Shown here one piece after another: positions 53,308 through 62,255 of a stretch of 64,000 nt of DNA. The stretch's first letter is position 1. Each line of letters starts with the position of its first letter. The DNA comes from Thereva unica (lineage: Eukaryota; Arthropoda; Insecta; Diptera; Therevidae), in NCBI GenBank assembly GCA_949987705.1, contig OX465282.1:94662070-94726069 (forward strand). The letters are read 5' to 3'. Position numbers and translations under genes: made by a program. Below the pieces are notes generated by a model. It saw only the letters and a program-made list of their open reading frames with translations, was not told where the DNA came from and made no database searches.

Positions 53308-54685
53308 AGGTCGATTCGCACTTTACGGAACGTCAACGTCACTTCACGGAACGGCAACGGCACTTGAATTTTGCTTTCGATTCGCACTTAAACATCACGT
53401 CAACGTTACGTCAATTTTGCCGTTCAGTCTCACTCCTCAGCAGCAGCTATAAATCCTTCACAATCCTGTGAAACAAAAACTAGAACCTATAGCGGAAGGC
53501 CTTATAGGAAAATATCAAGCTGGTTTTAGGACAAACAGGTCAACATCGGTCCAATTGTTGACCATAAAGCAAATTCTGGAGAAAACCTGGGAAAAGGAAT
53601 GTAGATATTCACCAGGTATTTGTCGATTTTCAACAGGAATATGACCCAATAAACTGAGAGAGACTATACAAGATCTTATAGGAATTACGAGTCCCCACAA
53701 AGCTGGTACTACTGATCAAATGCGCAACGTGTTATAACATAAAAAATTGAAGTACAACAAGGACTTAGACAAGGAGATGGGTTGGGCCCAATGCTCATAA
53801 TCGCACTAGAATGGGTGATAAGGAAAACGTTGGTACAATTTCTTAGTTATGCAGATCTGACCATCTGAAAGGCTAATAGAGCCTTTTATGCCCAAAAACA
53901 AATACTGCACTCAAGATTTGTACAAATGACCCAGGACATAGAGGAAAGAGTCAACAGCTTTGAGAAAAAAGTTCTCAGCCCAAACAGAGAGGATGGAATA
54001 TGGCGAAGAAGATACAACAACGAGTTGTATGAAATTTTTGACAACCCACAACTCTCAACTTTAATAAAAATGAACAGACTGAGACTAGCTGGCCACGTAA
54101 TCAGGGTGGGGGATAATGGTATCCCAAAATGGCTTATGGTATCAGAAATTTGGATAGACGAAAGATTTATAGACTCTGTGACGGCTGTCACATCAATGCT
54201 CAACATCCGGAACAGAAACCGTCAAACTTGAAGAAATGCTTTAAAGGAGGCCAAGGCTAGATTCTAGAGGGAGGCCAAGGCTAGGTTGTAGCGCCATAAG
54301 ATGGATGGAAGGATCGCATTAGTTTTAGATGAGGAAGAAAAAAATTTGTGACAAATCATACAGCTCCTCATATCGTCGAACCTTTTCAACTAAATTTTCA
54401 TCTTCCATGATAAATTAGTTCAATGCAAAAAAGATAAATGCTTGAAAAATTCGAAATGCTTCCGTTACTACGTTCATATTGAACAGAATAGATCAGTCAC
54501 GTCAAGGCACGTCACGTCAAAAAATAGTTTGAAACTAATCTTGACGTGCCGTTACGTTGACGGTCCGTGACGTTGCCTATATATGTGAACGTGTAGTGCA
54601 AAACTCATTGAAGAATATTTTGACGTGCCGTTGCCGTTCCGTGACGTGACGTGACGTTGACGTTCCGTATAGTGCGAATCGACCT
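53308..54685. mobile_element. Harbinger-like DNA element with ACGTCA-rich ends, carrying a LINE piece
   Basis: The ends AGGTCGATTCGCACT and its complement (54671-54685) are flanked by TTA on both sides (53305-53307 and 54686-54688), a 3-bp TWA duplication of PIF/Harbinger type. The arms are rich in ACGTCA, GGAACG and GGCAACGGCAC words. The interior holds a damaged LINE RT (53450-54330). No transposase is seen. Confidence 0.75.
53450..54330 (+). pseudogene. LINE RT and C-terminal remnant inside the Harbinger-like element
   Basis: Peptides KQKLEPIAEGLIGKYQAGFR with TNRSTSVQLLTIKQILEKTW, then VQQGLRQGDGLGPM, and later MNRLRLAGHVIRVGDNGIPK are RT and C-terminal blocks of an RTE- or Loa-like LINE. 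The catalytic region is frameshifted and internally deleted: LSYADL is followed at once by C-terminal sequence. The first part also occurs at 58960-59492, so two copies lie 5.5 kb apart in the same orientation. Confidence 0.8.
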
Positions 54686-54689
54686 TTAA

Positions 54690-56590
54690 AGGACTACATA
54701 ATTTCCGTGGAGACATTCCTCCGCTCATTCTTACTAAAAACTCATACCTATAGCATCAGATATGGCACAATCTACATAATAAAACATCCCTTCACTGCAC
54801 CTTAATCCTTACAACGAATCAATAACTAAATTAGAATATCCATAACTGAGCAGCATAAATTTGGAGTCCCAATATAACGTGTCGATAGATCTTCAATAAC
54901 AATAACTTGTCAGATTTCAAAAAAAAAAAAAAAAAAAAATAACGAAAAAGTAAAACCACATATGATGGAAATTTTCAAAGCCATAATTTACATTTTATCC
55001 AATTCGTTCTCATCGCAAAGTAAACCTATGTCGGCTTTGGCATACTGAATAAATATGTGCACAGAGTATGGTATGAACCTCTGAGCGTAGATTTATCTAC
55101 TATATAGTCAGTCAGTATCTGGGGGTAACTGTATACTCCTGAAGAACATCGGAAATTACAATTTCAAAGGTAACAAGCACCAAATGCACTCCTGTTGGGT
55201 GTACCTACATTTTTGCAATGCAGCATATTTCGTGCACGGAGCATGCTTAAAAATTAAAGAACAACATGCAAAACAGGACGTTTTTAAACAGGAGCACTGC
55301 TGCAAATTTAAAAAGTGTGACACAAAATTCTCCTTTTTTATTGTTGTTCCTTTATTTTTTTTTTAAATGAAAAGATTTTTTTGTGTATAGGATGGAGTTT
55401 TAGAAATATTTGCATAAATAAAATGTTCTTTTAAAATATTTGCGAGTTTGTATATTTTAGTATGTAGCTTTGCAAAACTTAACAAAAAAATCATGTTAAC
55501 CCTAAGCTACACGGGAAAACACATATACTTATTTTTTATATCAGGTATCGCACATTACTTTATCGCAATTCACCCCCCGGAGTCTGGCACCTGGTATATC
55601 AGATACACGACCGTAACCGACTCCTCTCTATTATTCTGTCACACAAAAACATTTTCAGTTTTCATATTTTCTTAAGCTCAGATTATCTCGATTGCGTTGT
55701 AAGATTTTATTGTATCGCAAGTTCAAAGACCAAACCTAAACCACCCGAGCTCCTACATCCTTGAGGGAGAGCGCATTGAACGGTAAAAGCTAGAGCACTT
55801 TAATGGTTAGTTATCATTGGCTAGAATAAAAACGTAGCTACAAGAATACAGCAGCTCCAATAGCCGCCTTTCGTTGGCCATTATTACGCTATTCACGTGC
55901 TTGAACTACGCGATTTTTCACAGGGAGGAACACCATCAGGGATTTTTCAATAGTGGATGAAAGAGATCATAAAATTTGATTTGAAACTTTCTCAGGATTC
56001 AATTAGCCGAAGGTCTGGGGGTATGATGGGTATGCTGGGAAAAAACGTCTCCCATTTCTTCTCCCATCTAATGCGATGTGAAAGCTTTAACCCTAAATCA
56101 GAATGAATCAGAAAATGTCTGCGCTGGAAACAGAAACACGTGATCCACCTGCACTCAATCATGTTTGATATCATGGTGCACGTGATTCTTGTCTTCCGTT
56201 AGTATGAAATTACGAGAATTACGTAGGCGCTCTCGTTACGTAATTAAAAATTTATGTAATTGAAATAAAAAGAATTGCTTTTCAAGTCTCTCGAGTAATT
56301 CTCGAGGATTCTTAGTAAAAAGGTAAAACACTTTCAAAGTTAAGCTTTTCGAGGAGATTTCGTGATGTGATCGACTTGTAGCTTTTCAAGAATTTCCATT
56401 ATCAAAAAATTGCACTATTACTGGCCGGGTTTAAGGGTATAACCTACCCTCTGAGTAAGAAAAGGAAATTTTACATGCAAAAGACGCAAAATGGCTTTGA
56501 CATATCCACGAAATAGTAGTCAAAATGTGTAGGATATGGAAATATGCAGATGCCGTAGCTATTTTGGGACTTATCTTCAGCGCCAACTGC
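54690..56590. other. Unassigned sequence
   Basis: There is an A run at 54919-54939. The rest is AT-rich with short frames, and I recognise no product or repeat. Confidence 0.5.
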
Positions 56591-56879
56591 TAAGCAGTAC
56601 CGGCTTTAGGGGTGGGCGAACCCGGGCACCGCCCTAGGGCACCATGTCCCAGGGGGCACCGCCGCGATCCAGTATTCATTTATTTAGTTATTAAACGATA
56701 ACACCTCCACAATACGAGGCACAATGCCAGATATGCACAGGAAGTAAACAAAGCTTGTGTTTGAAAAAACGTAAAAGACAGCAGGTAAGGGCGCTTTATT
56801 ATACGTTCTTTTGGAACTATTGTCTTTGGTTTCTACCAATAAACCAATTCTGTGCAATACCAGCTCAAATTTTGGTGCC

Positions 56880-57590
56880 CCTCCATCTTATCTTCAACAA
56901 ACCGTTATTGAAAGGATAGTTCCCAAAGATATGGAAAAAATCCTATCTCATTCCAATCCACAAAACATCTAATAAGCACTCGGTAGAAATCTTTAGGGGT
57001 ATCGCCATCTTATCAACAATTACCAAGCTTTTCGAGAAACTTGCTTACGACAAGATTGCTCCTCTAAGCGACCCATATCTTAATGAACAGCAACATGGTT
57101 TCAGAAAGGGACGATCGACTACTACAAACCTTATGATTCAAACCTTCAATCTACTATGTGGTACAAGGAACGGTCCTGCAATATATACGAGTAACGAGTT
57201 ATACTGACTTTAGCAAAGCCGTTGATCTTGCTGATCACCATATTTTAAGTAGAAAACTACTAAAATTTGGAATATTAGGTTCAGCCCTGGAATGGATTAA
57301 ATCATACAACAAAATTCAGGTTGTCAGATTTCAAGATTTCTCTCGAAAGAAATCGAAGTAACTTCAGAGGTCCCTCAGGGTAGCCATCAAGGCCCTCTGT
57401 TATTCAATATATTTATATCAAACCCTGTCGGAAAAACTAGAGATTATTCCGCATATCTTCTATGTCGATGACTTCAAAATTTATAATGTCATAAGATCCC
57501 AGAAAGAAGTAACTTTCTTTCAAACAAGGATAAACTCATTGCGAGACTGGCGTACAACCAATAAATTACAACTCAACATCAGCAATGTCA
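56880..57590 (+). pseudogene. LINE reverse-transcriptase piece inserted in the hAT element
   Basis: Peptides ILSTITKLFEKLAYDKIAPL and NEQQHGFRKGRSTTTNLMIQ are followed, in other frames, by TDFSKAVDLADHHIL, VPQGSHQGPLLFNIF and FYVDDFKIY. These are consecutive RT motifs including a YVDD catalytic box. It matches the family at 10440-10700. There are at least four frame breaks. Confidence 0.8.
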
Positions 57591-58253
57591 TGTAATTACT
57601 TTATCCCAGAAAAGAAACACAGAGCTGCAGGATTATTATCTCAACGACAGTCATCACCACAGTTATTTGATACAGTTAACAAAAATTTCTCATTATTTAT
57701 AGATAAATGTTTAATGTACTTGCAAAAATGGTTTGATTTCAGTAGTGATAACTGGCTGTCTTCACTAAACACAATATCCTTAAAAACTAATATAGAATTT
57801 AATCAGTTAGAAAAACTCATAGAGGGGAAGCTCAATCTGCAAAGACTAAATATAGACATGGACTGTTTATATTCTGAAGTACGAATTTTAAAAGAAATAC
57901 AAGGAGAAATATTAAATAATGTAGATTTTATGGAAAAAAAAAAAACGACAGCTGAAAAATGGCAGTTTATGTTTAAGAAATGTCCAAATGATTTTGAAAA
58001 TTAAAAAAAAAAAAATGTTTGCTACATACTCTCTGTTCCCGCCACTTCGGCTTTTACTGAGAGAGTCTTTTCGGTCATGAATGTCAAGTGGCGGGAAGAG
58101 AGGAACCGGGCTTCATTGAAATTAATAAAAAATGAACTCCTAATCTACTTTAATTTAGATTTAGAATGTTTGGAGTCATACAGTTCTTTTAAAACTAATG
58201 CAAAATTGTTATGTGCCGCAAAAGGCACAAAAAAATACCTTTTTAAAACTTGA
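57585..58253 (+). pseudogene. hAT transposase C-terminal region with dimerisation domain, one stop
   Basis: The frame runs 223 codons with a single TAA at 58002-58004, next to a 13-base A run. After the stop it reads YILSVPATSAFTERVFSVMN followed by VKWREERNRASLKLIKNELL, the hAT C-terminal dimerisation motif. Before the stop is a helix-rich segment (YLQKWFDFSSDNWLSSLNTI). The A run suggests a slip created the stop. The N-terminal BED finger and catalytic aspartates are missing. In an intact element the protein would cut and join element ends. Confidence 0.8.
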
Positions 58254-58349
58254 AATAAATGTACTCTTCTTTATAAGTTGGTACTCTTTATTTACCTTCT
58301 CTGAAATCAGATATACTCTATTTCTTTTAAAAAAAGTTGGCAGCCCTAT

Positions 58350-58374
58350 ACTTACCCCTAGACTACCGAGGCCC
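58350..58374 (-). mobile_element. SINE head scrap (tRNA-like 5' end)
   Basis: CTTACCCCTAGACTACCGAG and a few further bases are identical to 10375-10396, the tRNA-like head of the SINE. Only about 24 bp remain. Because SINEs usually lose 5' ends rather than 3' ends, this is unusual or coincidental. Confidence 0.4.
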
Positions 58375-58744
58375 CATCGATAGTCTTTAAGTATAATAAT
58401 CCAAAAGATGATGGTACATAACGAAAATCATCAAGATCCCATAAAGCACATTCAACAAAACATACTTTGCAGATTCCTTTTTTGGTTCAAATTTGATGCC
58501 GTATGCCCGTGTTAACACCTCAGTTCTCGGCCAATTTGAACTTTTGGTCAAGTTTGGCCGTCGTGAGACCGTATGTGCCCCCAAACGGCCAGTGCTAATC
58601 CGTTGTAAGACTATCTTCTATTTTTACTAGGGTGATTGTATAATTTGTGCATAATAACATAGGTAATCTATCTAAAAGTTAAGGGCGCATAAAAATATCT
58701 TGCCCGGGGCGCCCTGCTGCAAGGCAGAACTCATTCTTGTCGGA

Positions 58745-58925
58745 ATAACTATAGGCTTTTCACATTAAGCCAAATACTTAGGAGTGACAATTCCTTGGAT
58801 ACTCTGATGAGTAGGGCATGCAGATTCCTGTGGACCTGTCGCGAAGCATGGGTGTACATGGGGTTTATAAGAAAGCCATGTACTGGATATATTTACACCA
58901 ACATTATTAGGCTCATCGTAACTCA
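58745..58925 (+). pseudogene. LINE post-RT scrap (KYLGVT / IYTNII type)
   Basis: Peptides KYLGVTIP and GYIYTNIIRLIVT fit the segment after the RT core of Jockey/Loa-type LINEs. The reading frame is broken between them. Confidence 0.5.
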
Positions 58926-58929
58926 AGGA

Positions 58930-59493
58930 ATTTTTAATTGGTAGAACACAACGTAAAAACTACAGAGGCATCTCACTCCTCAGCACCAGCTACAAAATCT
59001 TCACAATTCTTGTGAAACAAAAACTGGAACCTATAGCGGAAAGCCTTATAGGAGAATATCAAGCCTGGTTTTAGGACAAACAGGTCAACATCGGACCAAC
59101 TGCTGACCTTAAGGCAAATTCTGGAGAAAACCTGGGAAAGGAATGTAGATGTATACCAGATATTTGTCGACTTTCAACAGGCATATGACTCAATAAATAG
59201 AGAGAGGCTATACGAGCTCTTATCGGAAATAGGAGTCCCCTCAAAGTTGGTACAACTAATCAAATGCGCCACAAATAGCTCACTGGCGAAAGTAAGGATC
59301 CAAAATGTTGTAACAGAGGAGTTTGAAGTACGTCAAGGGCTTAGACAAGGAGATGGACTGGACCCCATGCTTTTCAACCTGGCCCTAGAATGGGTGACAA
59401 GGAAAACGTCAGCCCAGCGAAGTGCATCAATAGCTACCCAGTCGGTACAATTACTTGGATATGCGGATGACGTAAAAATGCAAAAATATTAAT
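58930..59493 (+). pseudogene. LINE reverse transcriptase, second copy of the RTE/Loa-like family
   Basis: YRGISLLSTSYKIF and KQKLEPIAESLIGEYQA are followed, after a frameshift, by an open frame (59247-59492). That frame is VQLIKCATNSSLAKVRIQNV, VRQGLRQGDGLDPMLFNLAL and LLGYADDVKM. GYADD is the intact catalytic box. The sequence stops shortly after, where an AT microsatellite region begins. It parallels 53460-53850. Confidence 0.8.
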
Positions 59494-59564
59494 TTACCAA
59501 TGAAAACATGAAATAAATTTATATATTTGTTGAAAATTAATATATGTATATGTACATACATGTA

Positions 59565-59572
59565 TATATTGT

Positions 59573-59627
<55 letters not shown>

Positions 59628-59635
59628 TACATACA
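59565..59635. repeat. AC/AT microsatellite
   Basis: Short ACAC repeats run into about 40 bp of AT repeats, flanked by TATATACATAC words. Confidence 0.95.
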
Positions 59636-59839
59636 GATGGAGCGAAAGAACCCAGTAGGACTTTTGGCAACCGCTGAAATTTCAATCAATTATTTCTTTG
59701 GTGAAAATCGGAGTTAATACAAAGTAATGAAAAATGTAATGACCTGTATGTAAAAACCTGTATGATGTAAAAAGAAAGGCCTTACCAGGGCGGGCATTGC
59801 AATGTAAATGTAATGCAGTTGGTATTGCGTGCGGTAAGG

Positions 59840-60135
59840 TCTAGAGTTTGTGAATTGTGATTACCAAATCGTTTCCATAGCCATTACAAGTCCTACTGGG
59901 AAGTTTCACTTCAGTCGTGTGGTCATAAGCACACTCGCGCACTGCTGTCTCTTGCTTATATCCCCCACTCAACTTTCGTTCGCCTTGCCCGATCACACTT
60001 TTCATAACGCTTACGAAACGCGTTCGCCAGCTTACTCCCCAAGTCAAGCGTGCGTAAAGAAGTTTCACTTCAAAAATAGATTGTCGACAGTACAAAGGGA
60101 CCTTCCCTAAGCCTCTTGTCTGTCACGTAAAAGAA
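59840..60135 (+). mobile_element. Probable SINE relative sharing the tail of the SINE at 9926-10397
   Basis: The segment at 60071-60135 (TTGTCGACAGTACAAAGGGA, CCTTCCCTAAGCCTCTTGTC) matches, inverted, the tail of the SINE at 9943-9996. The upstream body differs. It contains a repeated hairpin word GAAGTTTCACTTCA (59900-59913 and 60059-60072). I cannot identify a clear tRNA-like head. It is either another SINE with the same tail or an element sharing the LINE-derived 3' end. Confidence 0.55.
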
Positions 60136-61757
60136 AAGATGTTCCCACTGTAACAGCATAATGGCGCGATATAAATAGTGGGCGCCACTTATGCGAGGTG
60201 TTACCCCCTTAACCACAAGCCCGGAAGAGCATGGCCAAGGAGCCAACACCATACATAAGAAATAAAAAGAAAATCCGGAACTCCTACGCCGGCCACACGG
60301 AGTTGTCTAGCTCGCCGGAGGGGTCGTGGGGTGTGTGGCCGGGGCTTACCGCGGTTGGTTCACCACTTACCTGTGTCTGTGCAACTTTGACTTCCGTCCA
60401 TCAGTCTCCCGGCATCGCCTGAGCCGCATCACCCTGAAAAGGAATGACCCCCTCCCTCAACCATTCCACCAGAAACAAATTTAACGCATGGTCATTTTAT
60501 TCATTACAAACATTTAATCATCAGAACCACAATTACACAGAACAACCAGCAACCACGACAATAATTTATAATTCCTTGTCCACTATTAAAATTAAATGAG
60601 CAAAGTCAACAAAATTAAGGTTTCATTAATATAGTTACATAGGTATGAGCTCAAGATACAAAGAAAAACTCACAGTACTGGCCAATACTCCTCGTTTTGT
60701 ACAAATGTGATTACAATCAATAGAATCACTTCGGAACCAACAAAGAAGAAAATAGATCCGACAAGGAGCAACACGAATTCACAAATAATTATCAAGAATA
60801 TTATAAATATTATAAATGTAATACTAACTACTATTTAAAATTATTATTTTAGTAATGAATATTTTTTCTGGTTTTTTTAATTAAAGCAAAAAGGAAAGTT
60901 TTGATTATTTTATTTTGTGTATGTTTTGTTTGTTTTATTATCTATGATCCAGCTGGTGTGGATGCACTATAGAGGTTGCTTAATTACCTGAAGTTCCGTA
61001 TTTATACTAGTGTGATAAGTATCATCTAATTTACTTCAGCTAATTGTTCTATTTAAAAAACCTTTTCGAGTGACGTTGGATAAGCTTCGGTCTGTTCTCC
61101 TTCCCCCTCGGTCTTCTGATCTTAAACCATTTCTCTACCCGTTTTTCCAGTGTTTTCTGAAATTTTGGGTGACAGATAAACGAAGAATTAGAAACGCAGG
61201 GTCCTTCCCCTTAAATAAATAAAACAGTTGGTACAGATTAACACCAATCCGCACTTTTCCTGTTAAAAATTCCAGCTACTTAAAACACCGAAACCTGCAC
61301 ATCCGGCTCCATAAACTAAAGCAATTTTTGTATTGCTGGTATACCCTTCGGTACCTCTCCAAACTCCTTTCCTATTTGTTAATGTTTTGGCTGGGCCTAA
61401 TCCTTCTTGTATTTTCGACTGGAATTCACAGCACCAAAATAGTCACCAAAATAGTCCGGCTTGTTGATAATTCGACACGAACTGGTATTTTTGTTCACAT
61501 GAACTGAATAATGACGGGTTTTACTTCAGCCAGTCTTAGATGTTCCTAACGGATTTTTTCCGGTTTTATTTTCTTTTTAATTTTTCCCGAACACCAACTT
61601 TTTTCCCGGACCAAAAATCTTTTTCAGTCCATTTTTTCATACGTCAAAATTCGAACCTCTATTTTCTGTTTTTTTTTTCATTTCTCCCCGCCTACCTTTT
61701 TGTTCCCTTTTTGTAATTTTTAGTCAAGTAGATATTTAGGCAAAACTGACCGTTACA
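60136..61757 (-). other. Putative 3' LTR region of the fourth Gypsy element, boundaries unproven
   Basis: Minus-strand TGTAACGG begins at 61757 after pol and a GGACCCGAGGG stretch. TGTAACG is a common Gypsy LTR start. A minus-strand AATAAA lies at about 60493-60498 and could be the polyadenylation signal. The partner LTR is outside the window, so neither end can be proven. No gene is visible in this stretch. Confidence 0.35.
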
Positions 61758-62255
61758 TACCCTCGGGTCCACGAGGCCGACTCGCGAGGCAGTGAGGAGC
61801 CGAAAAAAACGGACAGTTTTTTCTTCTGTAGTGAGCTTCGGGTAAGATCAACGTGGGTCTCGACTAGAGGCTCATGCTCTCCAGACTGAGATAGCCGGGC
61901 TGTTCAGGTTCTCACCAGAGTCGTCTCCATACGGAGTGAAAAAGGAAAAGTTGGGCGTACGGTCACAACCGTATTTTCGGGATGATCAGCCTGAAAAACC
62001 TCCCGAAGGAATATCTGAAGGTACAAATATCAGGCGGAAGACAATACCACATTGTCCCCCTACTGATATCTATACGTCTCCAAACATTCTCACACAAACC
62101 CAGGGTGCTTTCGCTCCATCGGCACAACCTCCAGCAATGCCATATTGCCTTCGACTCATCCCGGTGAAACGACAGACACCCAGTTCGCCGAGAGACCTTC
62201 TCCAGACTGACCGAAAATAAAAAAATAAAAAAATGAAGATGGAACCTTGAGGAAA
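61758..62255 (-). other. 3' untranslated region of the fourth Gypsy element
   Basis: This lies between the pol stop and the putative LTR start. Minus- and plus-strand frames here are short and not recognisable. Confidence 0.45.

Larger units (their letters stand above)
56595..58720 (+). mobile_element. hAT transposon remnant, split by a LINE
   Basis: The left end CAGTACCGGCTTTAGGGG, with GGGCACCGCCC just inside, has the style of hAT elements with ZMYM-like transposases. A transposase C-terminus follows at 57585-58253. A candidate right end is GGGCGCCCTG near 58711-58720. The flanks CTGCTAAG (56587-56594) and CTGCAAGG are similar but not identical, so the right boundary is uncertain. A LINE piece lies inside. 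Confidence 0.6.

Noticed and set aside
59494..59685. Membrane protein of IYIYIY repeats
   Set aside because: It is a translated AT microsatellite.
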